Shown here piece by piece: positions 17,524-25,272 of a stretch of 64,000 nt of DNA. This DNA comes from Oscillospiraceae bacterium (lineage in GTDB: Bacteria; Bacillota; Clostridia; Oscillospirales; Oscillospiraceae). The translations under genes were made by a program, and so were the position numbers. The stretch covers positions 1 through 64,000 of the forward strand of contig CADARY010000003.1 in NCBI GenBank assembly GCA_902790375.1, written 5' to 3'. The notes below the pieces were generated by a model. The model was not told where the DNA came from and did no database searches. It saw nothing but the letters and a program-made list of their open reading frames with translations. The stretch's first letter is position 1. The number at the start of each line of letters is the position of its first letter.

Positions 17524-18490
17524 CGCGGAGGCTGAACGGCGGGAACGGGTCAAGGCGCTGACGGAGAAGCTGGAAAACGGCGTCAAGGCGGTCTTTGAGA
17601 GCGAGGATTATGCCCGGTATTTGCAGGCCATGTCCAAGTTTCATCATTACAGCTTCGGCAACTGTATGCTGATCTTTTTTCAGTGTCCCCAAGCAAGCGC
17701 GGTCGCCGGTTATACCACATGGAAGAAGATGGGCCGCACGGTTAAAAAGGGCGAGAAGGGAATCCAGATTCTCGCCCCCTGCCCCTTCAAGGCTCTGATC
17801 GAGCAGAACAAGCTCGACGACCGCGGGCGGATCGTTTTCGGCCCGGACGGACAGCCGGAGACGGAAAGCACCCTCGTAAATCTCACCCGCTTCAAAATCG
17901 CCTATGTGTTCGACGTAAGCCAGACTGAGGGAAAGGAGCTGCCGACAATCGGCGTGGACGAGCTGACCGGCGACGTGGAGGGCTTCGACGACATCTTTTC
18001 CGCCGTCGAAGCTCTCAGCCCCGTTCCGATCCACTACCGGGAGCCGCAGGCGTCAAAGGGCTGTTATAACCACCTGGAACAGTGCATCTACATCAACGAG
18101 GGCATGAGCCAGGTACAGACCATGAAAACCCTGATTCACGAAACTGCCCACGCGAAGCTCCACGCCCTGCCGGTCTCCGCCGGGATCATCATGGGCACTC
18201 CAGTAAAAGACCGCCGCACCCGCGAGGTAGAGGCCGAGAGCATCGCCTATGTGGTCTGTCAGCATTTCGGGATCGACACCTCGGATTATTCCTTTGCCTA
18301 TGTTACCGGCTGGAGCAGGAACAAGGAGACGCCGGAGCTGAAATCCTCACTGGATTGTATCAGCAAAACCTCGGCTGAGATGATCGACGCCATAGAAAAA
18401 GCCTGCCCCGCACTTGCCCGAACGCCTATTAAACCACAAGAGGCCGAAAATGCGTTTCACCGTGAAACGCATTATGCAGCGGCCAGATAG
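17492..18490 (+). CDS. ArdC-like antirestriction protein / zinc metallopeptidase
   Basis: 332 residues from ATG 17492, overlapping the previous gene by 32 bp. The N-terminal region (RYLQAMSKFHHYSFGN, then AGYTTWKKMGRTVKKGEKGI) is the ssDNA-binding domain of ArdC. The C-terminal part has the zinc-protease motif HETAH in LIHETAHAKLH and a downstream Glu helix (VEAESIAYVVCQHFGI). ArdC proteins coat or protect the incoming single strand. The last residues, NAFHRETHYAAAR, come from ICE palindrome copy 5 and are not part of the family. Confidence 0.8.
   Translation: MRKTTAARNADAEAERRERVKALTEKLENGVKAVFESEDYARYLQAMSKFHHYSFGNCMLIFFQCPQASAVAGYTTWKKMGRTVKKGEKGIQILAPCPFKALIEQNKLDDRGRIVFGPDGQPETESTLVNLTRFKIAYVFDVSQTEGKELPTIGVDELTGDVEGFDDIFSAVEALSPVPIHYREPQASKGCYNHLEQCIYINEGMSQVQTMKTLIHETAHAKLHALPVSAGIIMGTPVKDRRTREVEAESIAYVVCQHFGIDTSDYSFAYVTGWSRNKETPELKSSLDCISKTSAEMIDAIEKACPALARTPIKPQEAENAFHRETHYAAAR
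18449..18473. repeat. ICE palindrome, copy 5
   Basis: AATGCGTTTCA-CCG-TGAAACGCATT with perfect 12-base arms around the central C. It lies inside the 3' end of the ArdC-like gene and encodes NAFHRET. Confidence 0.9.
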
Positions 18491-18499
18491 GAGGAAAAC

Positions 18500-19324
18500 A
18501 TGAGCGACTATGAAGATCGAAAGCAGGCCCGTATAGCGCGGTATGAAGCGCACGCTGAAAAAGCATGGGCCGAAAGCGAAAACCTTTCCAAACAGGCCGA
18601 TGATATGGCCTCGGCAATTCCGTTCGGCCAGCCGGTACACGGCCAGGCCGACAGAAACTTCCGGGATCGGATCGGGCGTAAGATGGACAAAGCTATCGAG
18701 GCCGGTGAGAAAGCACAACACTATGAACGCAAGGCGGAGGCGGCGCGGAACAACAGCGCCATTTCATCGGACGATCCCGACGCCATCAACTAGCTGACCG
18801 CAAAGCTGGAAAAGCTGAAAGCGTTTCAAGCGCAGATGAAAGAAGTCAATGCCTACTACCGCAAACATAACACCTGTGTTGGCTGTGAGCGCCTGTCTCC
18901 TGAACAGGCAAAACAGATGGATGAGAGTTTGGAAAGCGGCGAACCGTGGGAAAAGGTGCCGTTCCCGTCCTATGCGCTCTCAAACAACAATCAGGAGATC
19001 CACCGCATCGAGGCCAGGATAAAGCAGCTTTCCGCTGTCCGTGATGACGGTTTTTGCGGATGGGAGTTTGACGGCGGCAAAGTTGTTGCCAATTCCAATA
19101 ACAACCGGCTGCAGGTGTTCTTTGACGCTGTACCCTCGTCTGAGATTCGCCAGGAGCTGAAAAGCCGGGGCTTTCACTGGTCACGCTTTGAAGGAGCCTG
19201 GCAGCGCCAGCTCACGGATAACGCGATATATTCCGCCAGCCGGATCGCCGCTATCTGCCCGACAGACGGCACCGACCCATACACCATCCAGCCCAAACGC
19301 CAGCACAAGGAAGCCGAAAGATAG
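18500..19324 (+). pseudogene. DUF3560-type gene interrupted by an in-frame TAG
   Basis: ATG 18500 behind TAGGAGGAAA. The frame encodes a 97-residue part (coiled-coil-like AEKAWAESENLSKQADDMA, then ARNNSAISSDDPDAIN), then TAG at 18791. After it the same frame continues LTAKLEKLKAFQAQMKEVNA without a gap to 19324, including TCVGC and SRGFHWSRFEGAWQRQL, which is how these proteins normally continue. One substitution (for example AAG to TAG) explains the break. There is no binding site for restart at 18836. It is probably a recent nonsense pseudogene, unless the amber is suppressed. Confidence 0.75.
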
Positions 19325-19368
19325 ACCGCGGGAAATACGTTTCACCGTGAAACGCATTTCCCGCGGTC
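19324..19368. repeat. ICE palindrome, copy 6, extended arms
   Basis: A 45-bp palindrome centred on 19346, from GACCGCGGGAAATACG to its complement, with one mismatch and triloop CCG. It starts at the stop of the DUF3560 gene and sits before the ribosome binding site of the next gene. Confidence 0.9.
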
Positions 19369-19383
19369 GGAAAGGAGGTTTAC

Positions 19384-19983
19384 ATAAAAACAGATATTCT
19401 TCAAACGCTGCGTGCTGTGCTGATGGAGAATACGGAACACTACAAGTCAGATTTTGAGTATGATGTTGCCACGCTGCTGAAAGTCGCAAAGCAGCCGAAG
19501 ATAGAAGATCGTACCTTTTACTGGCTCTCGCGTCCCTGTGGAACATGGTGTTTCAAGGAAAAAGAAGTTTTCTTAAAAGATTCCGGCGCTTATAAAACCT
19601 GGACGCATTATGAATCGGAGCATGAGGGCTTCCGCGCATTTCGTGTGGTGGTGGAAGAATTGGACGGAAAGAAACTTCTCGGCAAGGTGATTCCCTTTGA
19701 TTATGCGGAGAGTGTACCGCGAATCAAGCGTGCAGCTCTGCCCTATGTTTTTATCTCCGGTGAGTACGGGGATGGCACGACGTTTCCCAAAATGACCTAT
19801 GCGGAGTATGAGAGCAGCGAGCATATACTTGTAAAGCTCAAGCACGGCGGCCTGAAAAGCTGCCAGCTTCATCCCGCAGACGAGGATGCGGACGAGCTGA
19901 AGCTCAGAATTGCGCAGGAACACACCATTCAGACACGCAAGACAAGCCCCAAAAAGGACAAGAGGAAATGCGTTTCACGGTGA
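19384..19983 (+). CDS. Unrecognised ICE protein with apparent ATA start
   Basis: 199 residues if it begins at ATA 19384, which lies 5 nt after AAAGGAGG (19371-19378). No ATG, GTG or TTG is in frame upstream, and the first canonical codon (GTG 19417) has no binding site. The protein is mixed alpha/beta with no signal peptide. Landmarks are FYWLSRPCGTWCF and a Lys-rich C terminus that ends in ICE palindrome copy 7. It lies in the antirestriction/establishment block; function is unknown. Confidence 0.6.
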   Translation: MKTDILQTLRAVLMENTEHYKSDFEYDVATLLKVAKQPKIEDRTFYWLSRPCGTWCFKEKEVFLKDSGAYKTWTHYESEHEGFRAFRVVVEELDGKKLLGKVIPFDYAESVPRIKRAALPYVFISGEYGDGTTFPKMTYAEYESSEHILVKLKHGGLKSCQLHPADEDADELKLRIAQEHTIQTRKTSPKKDKRKCVSR

Positions 19984-19997
19984 AACGCATTTCCTCT
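19961..19997. repeat. ICE palindrome, copy 7, extended arms
   Basis: A perfect 37-bp palindrome centred on 19979 (AGAGGAAATGCGTTTCAC left arm, loop CGG in the middle). It overlaps the last codons and stop of the preceding gene. Confidence 0.95.
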
Positions 19998-19998
19998 A

Positions 19999-20118
19999 CC
20001 CGACATTTCTTTCCTGCAAACAGGAAGTAAGTTGCCGATAACCCGACATAAGTTTCTGGTGAACAGGAAGAAAACTTCCGATAACCTGACATTAGTTTCC
20101 TGTTGGATTCCCGGAAAA
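19999..20118 (+). repeat. Three 43-bp direct repeats next to the candidate oriT
   Basis: CCCGACAT at 19999 and 20042 and CCTGACAT at 20085 mark a strict 43-bp period; the third unit is incomplete. Each unit contains a small inverted repeat (TTCCTG with CAGGAA or a variant) and the first two end in CCGATAA. No gene is present. Such repeats often bind relaxosome accessory proteins. Confidence 0.75.
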
Positions 20119-20126
20119 GCAGGACG

Positions 20127-20165
20127 CGCCGCCTATGGCGGCGTTGTCCTGGCAAGTATGGCATT
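20127..20165. other. Candidate origin of transfer (oriT)
   Basis: The inverted repeat CGCCGCC-TAT-GGCGGCG (20127-20143) is followed at once by TTGTCCTGGCAAG. Hairpin plus TGTCCTG is the layout of MOBP-type nic regions (known RP4-like core: ATCCTG with nicking after the G), which suits the MOBP relaxase at 22196. The expected nick is near 20151. It lies 1.7 kb from mobC because the caspase gene intervenes. The assignment is by layout only. Confidence 0.5.
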
Positions 20166-20275
20166 TGTTAAACACAAACGCCCTTGTTAGGGAAAATCCC
20201 CTAATACCCATGCTTTACGTCCATAAATCAGTTAATTATTCACTGAGAGGAACAAGCTCTTAGCGTTTTAAAATA

Positions 20276-21745
20276 CTACAGCTCTGAGAGCTTCTTTTGC
20301 AGATCAATTATTTGAGCGTTCCGATCTGTAACAAGCACACCATAAGTGAGATGTATTGTATTTCCAGAAATAGGGTCGTATTTAACACCATTTCCGTAAA
20401 GATTTCTATTTCGTTCACCAAAGATTTGCTTAACATTGTCAGGCAACAAACTAAAACATGGGCACGATACTGTTACTGTATAAAAACCAGTTTTTATGGG
20501 TTTTCCTTTATGGCTAAACCAGTCACTTGTTGCAGAGCTCTTTTCAACAACAGTTTTACATTGAGCTGTATAATTGATGCCATGTAATGTAAACATTAGC
20601 GGCGTTTCTTCTGGAATATTGACGGATAAATAAAATTTAATCTTACCTTCAGTGTATTCTGTTTTTATTATTGATTCGATTTTGAACTCTTGTCCCTTAA
20701 TGGGGCTCTTTGGCTTCAATTCCTCAGGAAGTGGTAATAAATCTCCCATTTCAACATAGTTTTCTTTATAGTACCATCTATCATATTTACGGGTAAACCC
20801 CCACGAAGACAAGTAATCAATATTAAGCTGATCAATAGTAGCATCAGAAAACTGGAATCCTTTTTTTGCATAGTCCACTCTTGAAAAAGCACGTAGAATA
20901 CGAATTATAGGAACATGATATTTGTTGTAGGCATCTACATAGGGAAGGCACTCAACATCATAAATATTATCACAATTGTTCTCATAATACTCTTGACGAG
21001 AACAAATGAATTCGTATATTTCATCGTCTGGAATATCCGCGTTGACTGGTTGAGGAATGACAGAAAAATAGAAATCTCCAATTAATGAGGAATATTCCCA
21101 AGATAGTTGTTCTTCTCCATATTGGGTTTTTGACAATTCGGATACTTTATTCCTAACTGTTTTAAACATTTCTTCAATTTTAATATTTGGAATAAGCATG
21201 GCATCCTTGAGTACTTGGGTATACAATCCATTGCTATCTGCCCCGTCAAATGCAACACAATCCGCGCTTGTAGAATATGCAATAATCGTTCCTCGCGGAG
21301 GATTATCAAATGGTGCAAAGCCTTTCACAAAACCTCTTCCCGATACAAATGGATTATTACGACATGCGTCCAGAATACAAATAAAAGTCTTCTCATTATA
21401 TACAGATACATCACTCAACAATTTTTCTAAGCAATAACATGATAGAATTGTTTTGCTCTTTTCAGCCATTTCTAAATCGACAGGAGCTATATAATTCTTT
21501 CCGTCAATCTGCATACCATGTCCTGCATAGAAGAAAAGCCCAACAGAATAACTATCTAGTGATTTCAGGAAAATGTTTATAGACTCTTGAATAGAGTTTA
21601 AATCTGCATCAAGAATACGGGTGACATCAAAATTGAGTTTGTTTAAAACAGTTTCAATATCTATAGCATCATTCTTTGGGTTATTCAGTTTTCCAACATT
21701 CTGATACTCAGAGTTGCCAATAACTAATGCAATTCTGCTATTCAT
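20276..21745 (-). CDS. Caspase-like (peptidase C14/metacaspase) protein
   Basis: 489 residues. The p20-like domain (residues 1-235) starts RIALVIGNSEYQNVGKLNNP and has the catalytic pair His76 in FFYAGHGMQ and Cys128 in ILDACRNNP, then the p10-like SADCVAFDG segment. Residues 240-489 have no family I know. There is no signal peptide or membrane segment. The start is ATG 21745 behind AAGGAG. The gene is AT-rich, minus-strand, and inserted between oriT and mobC. Prokaryotic caspase-like proteins are often effectors of abortive anti-phage systems; no partner sensor is adjacent, so the C-terminal half may be the sensor. That role is inference. Confidence 0.85.
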   Translation of the reverse strand: MNSRIALVIGNSEYQNVGKLNNPKNDAIDIETVLNKLNFDVTRILDADLNSIQESINIFLKSLDSYSVGLFFYAGHGMQIDGKNYIAPVDLEMAEKSKTILSCYCLEKLLSDVSVYNEKTFICILDACRNNPFVSGRGFVKGFAPFDNPPRGTIIAYSTSADCVAFDGADSNGLYTQVLKDAMLIPNIKIEEMFKTVRNKVSELSKTQYGEEQLSWEYSSLIGDFYFSVIPQPVNADIPDDEIYEFICSRQEYYENNCDNIYDVECLPYVDAYNKYHVPIIRILRAFSRVDYAKKGFQFSDATIDQLNIDYLSSWGFTRKYDRWYYKENYVEMGDLLPLPEELKPKSPIKGQEFKIESIIKTEYTEGKIKFYLSVNIPEETPLMFTLHGINYTAQCKTVVEKSSATSDWFSHKGKPIKTGFYTVTVSCPCFSLLPDNVKQIFGERNRNLYGNGVKYDPISGNTIHLTYGVLVTDRNAQIIDLQKKLSEL

Positions 21746-21821
21746 TTTTTATTTCTCCTTCAGTAGAAATATCAATGTTAATATAAAGGCCAAGTATCAA
21801 ATAGCGTCTTTTTAATAAGGT

Positions 21822-21850
21822 ATTATAGCATAGGTTCTAAAGCACATCAA
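21822..21850 (-). promoter_or_regulatory. Promoter of the caspase-like gene
   Basis: On the minus strand: -35 TTGATG (21850-21845), a 17-bp spacer and -10 TATAAT (21827-21822). The leader to the ATG at 21745 is about 70 nt. Confidence 0.75.
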
Positions 21851-21897
21851 TGACATAAATATGATTAATTCTTAAATGTGTTTTACTCAGGAGGAAA

Positions 21898-22206
21898 ATG
21901 CGAGAACGAAATCATTTTATTGGTGTCTGGCTGGATGAGAAGGAATACAGGCACCTTAACCAGCTATGCTCTACGTCTGGCTTGAACGCTAGCGCTGTAC
22001 TTCGCCAGATTTTATCAGGTACGCAGCTTCGCCCGCGCCCGCCGGATCAGTACGCTGCTCTGCTTCGGGAGCTGTCCGCTATTGGCAACAATATCAATCA
22101 GATCGCGTATTGGGCGAACGCGCAAAGGAGCATCAGCCAGCCGGAAATCGTTGACGCCGCGGCGCTGGCCCGGAAAGCCTGGGAGCTTGTGAAGAATGGC
22201 CTATGA
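21898..22206 (+). CDS. mobC: MobC-like relaxosome accessory protein
   Basis: 102 residues from ATG 21898, 3 nt after AGGAGGAAA. The N-terminal half is a ribbon-helix-helix-like fold (HFIGVWLDEKEYRHLNQLC) and the C-terminal half carries the MobC signature GNNINQIAYWAN. MobC proteins bind oriT and help open the nic region for the relaxase. It overlaps the relaxase gene by 11 bp, the usual mobC-mobA arrangement. Confidence 0.85.
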   Translation: MRERNHFIGVWLDEKEYRHLNQLCSTSGLNASAVLRQILSGTQLRPRPPDQYAALLRELSAIGNNINQIAYWANAQRSISQPEIVDAAALARKAWELVKNGL

Positions 22207-23506
22207 CAAGATCATTGTCATTCATGCCCGTCTGGACAAGCGAATCGACTACGCGCTGAACGAGGCCAAAACCATGCGTCAGGAAAACGGTCAGATTCTC
22301 CAGACGGCCATCAACTGCCAGCTCGACACCGCCTATCAGGATATGCGGATGACCAAACGCCGGTGGGACAAGGAGAAGCGCCCCATACAGGGCTACCATA
22401 TCATTCATTCCTTCGCCCCAGGCGAAGTTACGCCGGAGCAGGCGCACCGTCTCAGTGTGGAGTTTGCCGACCGACTGCTGCAAAACCGCTTTGAGGCCGT
22501 TGTCGCCACCCACATTGACCACGGACATATCCACGCGCACATCGTTTTCAATTCCGTGTCCTGTCTCGACGGCAAAATGTACCGGGACGACTTCAAAGCC
22601 TACTATGGGGACATTCGTGGAATCTCCAATGAGATCAGCCGGGAAAACGATCTTTCCGTCATTGAGCCAAAGGGCAAGGGAAAACACTATGCGGAATGGG
22701 ACGCAGAGCGAAAAGGGAAAGTGACCGTGCGCGGGCTGATCCGGCAGGACATAGACGCCGCCCTGCATGACGCCTTTACCCTGCAATCCTTTTTTGAGGT
22801 TTTGCAGAAGCGGGGCTATGAAATCAAGCGCGGAGCCAATGTAAAGCACACGGCGGTCAGGCCGCCCGGATCAGATCGCTTTTTCCGTCTGGACAGTCTG
22901 GGCGAAGGCTATACCGAATCGGACATACGGGATCGGCTGAACAAGAGCCGCACGGAGCCGGAAGCGCCCGCACCTGTAATAACAGCTCCAGTTTATCTTC
23001 CAAAAGGCAGATATAAGGTCATACGCAGATCTCCCGAAACCCGGAAACGGCAAAAGCTGTCCGGGCTGCGCCGTCTGTATCTGCATTATCTGTACTTACT
23101 TTCCCCGCCGCGGCCGCGGCGCCGTCCTGTCCCGTTCCCTGTGAGAGCCGAGATCAGGCGGCTCGACCAATACAAGCGGCAGTTTGCGCTGCTGCACAAA
23201 TATCAGATAAACAACGAGAGTCAGTTGTCCCTGCTTGCGGATGCTTTTCAGGCAGACATTGACTCTCTTGTTTTTACCCGGCGCGAACTTTACCGCCGCC
23301 AGCGTCGCGGCGAGAACGTGAGCGCCGAGATCAAAGAAATCTCCCTTACCCTGCGCCCGATCCGCCGCGAGCTGAAATGTGCCCGACAAATCGCGGAGAG
23401 AATCCCGCAGCTTCAAGAGCATATCCGGCTCGACCGGCAGAGCGCGGAACAGGTCAAGAGTGAGAAAACGAAATCCAGACAAAGGAGGCACGATTTATGG
23501 AAGTGA
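22196..23506 (+). CDS. MOBP-type relaxase (MobA/VirD2-like)
   Basis: 436 residues from ATG 22196. It nicks oriT and stays bound to the 5' end through a Tyr, probably the Tyr of RIDYALNEAKT near residue 19. The metal site is the three-His motif HIDHGHIHAHIV near residue 106, followed by FNSVS. After about residue 270 comes a basic helical region (RRSPETRKRQKLSGLRRL onward) that likely contacts DNA or the coupling protein. It is translationally coupled to mobC before it and to the PcfB-like gene after it. Confidence 0.9.
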   Translation: MAYDKIIVIHARLDKRIDYALNEAKTMRQENGQILQTAINCQLDTAYQDMRMTKRRWDKEKRPIQGYHIIHSFAPGEVTPEQAHRLSVEFADRLLQNRFEAVVATHIDHGHIHAHIVFNSVSCLDGKMYRDDFKAYYGDIRGISNEISRENDLSVIEPKGKGKHYAEWDAERKGKVTVRGLIRQDIDAALHDAFTLQSFFEVLQKRGYEIKRGANVKHTAVRPPGSDRFFRLDSLGEGYTESDIRDRLNKSRTEPEAPAPVITAPVYLPKGRYKVIRRSPETRKRQKLSGLRRLYLHYLYLLSPPRPRRRPVPFPVRAEIRRLDQYKRQFALLHKYQINNESQLSLLADAFQADIDSLVFTRRELYRRQRRGENVSAEIKEISLTLRPIRRELKCARQIAERIPQLQEHIRLDRQSAEQVKSEKTKSRQRRHDLWK

Positions 23507-24084
23507 GCGGCGAGGTAGCGGATCTGCTGGTCAAGGAAGGTCTTGAAGCCGCAAAAATCGCGGCGGAGTTATCCGCAAAGGGACTTGTCAATGTTGCGGT
23601 GCTTCTCGCCGCAATGGTCAAGCAGAATTACAAGGTCGTCGGCAAGGTGGGCATTGACCGCCTGATGAAAGAGAGCAATTCCGAATCTGTCATCATCCCC
23701 ATTAAGACCGGCGATTTTGACAGGTTCCAGAAGATCGCAAAACAGTTCGGTGTCCTGTACGCCGCTGTCACGCATGAAGCCAGGGAAACCGGCGTCATGC
23801 ACATCGTATCCAACGCAAATTATTCCGCGCAGCTCAACGCGGTCATGGAGGCTATGTCCTACGCTGTGCCGGAGATCAGGAAGGAGGACAAGACCGCAAA
23901 AAAAGCGAAACCCCGCGCTCCACAAGAGAAATCCTCAGACGAGCGCGGGACTGGCTTGAACAAAGCGACGGAGGGTATGACACATGAAAAGCCCTCCACC
24001 CGAAGCAGACTTGCGGCACTGGACGCGGTAGCGAAGGAGTTAAGCAAAAACGCGCCGGTGAAGCAGCAAGAGAAAATACGTTGA
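23497..24084 (+). CDS. PcfB-like protein (DUF3801)
   Basis: 195 residues from ATG 23497 behind AAAGGAGG, overlapping the relaxase gene by 10 bp. The domain EVADLLVKEGLEAAKIAAEL, then VVGKVGIDRLMKESNS, is DUF3801, the family of PcfB, an adaptor linking relaxosome and VirD4 coupling protein. The last 65 residues are Lys-rich and probably disordered. The position between relaxase and coupling protein fits the adaptor role. Confidence 0.8.
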   Translation: MEVSGEVADLLVKEGLEAAKIAAELSAKGLVNVAVLLAAMVKQNYKVVGKVGIDRLMKESNSESVIIPIKTGDFDRFQKIAKQFGVLYAAVTHEARETGVMHIVSNANYSAQLNAVMEAMSYAVPEIRKEDKTAKKAKPRAPQEKSSDERGTGLNKATEGMTHEKPSTRSRLAALDAVAKELSKNAPVKQQEKIR

Positions 24085-24097
24085 GGAGGTAATCAAA

Positions 24098-24955
24098 ATA
24101 GACTTAGCTGCCATAGTTGCGCAGAAAACAGAACGGGATGAACAGTGGAAAGCCCAGAGACAGGCAGACCGGGAAAACTTTTCTGCCATGCAGGACGGAA
24201 TCATCACCGAGATAACGCAAAACCCGAAGCTCTATGCCGTGTATTTGGATATGCAGGCGGACAATCCCACATACAGCCCCGGAAATATCGCCCTTGTTAT
24301 CGGGCAGGCTACGGGAGATGTCACGAAGTTTGGCACGCTCGAACGCTGGAAATCATTGGGCCGCAATGTCAACGACAGCGAGAGGAAAAAAGGCATGATG
24401 ATTTACGCCCGGTCTACCTTTCGCCGCGGATATGATCTCACGCCGGTTTATGACATTTCGCAGACCTACGGACGCCCGCTGAAAGAAGGCCCGTCGCTGC
24501 CCGAAGGGAGTGACAAGATGGAGGCCGCAATCACGACGCTCCTTAACTATGCTGTTGTTCCTCTAGAAATAAACAAAAACATATCCACGCCCGCGCTGTA
24601 CGATGAAAAAGAAATGAAGCTCTCCATCAATACGGAGTACACGGAGCATGAAGCCTTTGCTGCGCTGGCAACAGAGATCGCTCTTTCCCGTATTCATGGC
24701 AAAGGGCGCGTTCCTGACTTTCATCGTGAGGATTTCCTGTTGGACGCGGAAAGTGTGTCGTACATTCTGTGCCGCCGTTTCGGAATCCAGCGGGAACAGC
24801 CTGACTCGAAAAACATCGCCGCACTTTACGATGGTTACGATGGAGCAGAGAGGCGAAGCGGTCTTGATAAAATCCAGGATATGTGTAAACAGATCGGCGG
24901 CGGTATAGAACGTAGCATAGAGCCGCCGCAGAGAGCGAGGGCCAACGTCAGGTGA
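24098..24955 (+). CDS. Degenerate ArdC-like protein with apparent ATA start
   Basis: 285 residues from ATA 24098, 8 nt after GAGGAGG. No ATG, GTG or TTG precedes the first ATG at 24188, and the 30 residues before it (IDLAAIVAQKTERDEQWK at the start) look like a natural N terminus. The order of segments follows ArdC proteins: NIALVIGQATGDVTKFGT, VYDISQTYGRPL, then EHEAFAALATEIA where the HEXXH motif has become HEAFA, and DAESVSYILCRRFGI. Loss of the second His predicts no protease activity. A structural role in conjugation is possible. Confidence 0.65.
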   Translation: MDLAAIVAQKTERDEQWKAQRQADRENFSAMQDGIITEITQNPKLYAVYLDMQADNPTYSPGNIALVIGQATGDVTKFGTLERWKSLGRNVNDSERKKGMMIYARSTFRRGYDLTPVYDISQTYGRPLKEGPSLPEGSDKMEAAITTLLNYAVVPLEINKNISTPALYDEKEMKLSINTEYTEHEAFAALATEIALSRIHGKGRVPDFHREDFLLDAESVSYILCRRFGIQREQPDSKNIAALYDGYDGAERRSGLDKIQDMCKQIGGGIERSIEPPQRARANVR

Positions 24956-24965
24956 TCGCAGCCAT

Positions 24966-25139
24966 CGGGGGATGCCCTCCCCTTGGCGGAGCTTATACCG
25001 TCGCCCGTCGCCAGTCAAGGCCGGCCGAGGGCGGCCGCGAGCCGACCAGTTTGCGAACTGGTCGGGCCTTGACAGTCGCCGGTCGCCGGTATAAGTGTGG
25101 CCAAGGGGGGCATCCCCAAAACAGTCCGCAAGTGCGGAC
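24966..25139. repeat. Long imperfect inverted repeat with nested hairpins, no gene
   Basis: This fills the 317-bp gap between the ArdC-like gene and virD4. The left arm, starting GGGGGATGCCCTCCCC (about 24967-25021), and the right arm, ending GGGGGGCATCCCC (about 25066-25117), match over about 55 bp with around 85 percent complementarity, including CTTATACCG/CGGTATAAG and GTCAAGGCC/GGCCTTGAC. The top contains a perfect hairpin CCGACCAGTT-TGCG-AACTGGTCGG. A further hairpin GTCCGCA-AG-TGCGGAC follows at 25124-25139. It could be a structured RNA, attenuator or protein-bound cruciform. Confidence 0.75.
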
Positions 25140-25217
25140 GTTTCGTTATCATGGGAAAGCGCCCGTTGTCGGAGGCGTTTCACCGGATCGGGCGTTTTGC
25201 CGTTCACCGCCTGTCAG

Positions 25218-25244
25218 AAATACGTTTCACCGTGAAACGTATTT
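25218..25244. repeat. ICE palindrome, copy 8
   Basis: AAATACGTTTCAC-C-GTGAAACGTATTT, perfect 13-base arms with ATAC/GTAT outer pairs. It lies 29 bp before the virD4 start. Confidence 0.95.
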
Positions 25245-25272
25245 ATCACGCCTCTAAAGGAGGGATGCCTAT

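Noticed and set aside
18350..18721. Several short frames containing MRFTVKRIS-like peptides across the ICE
   Set aside because: They are the other-strand reading of the palindrome and have no independent support.
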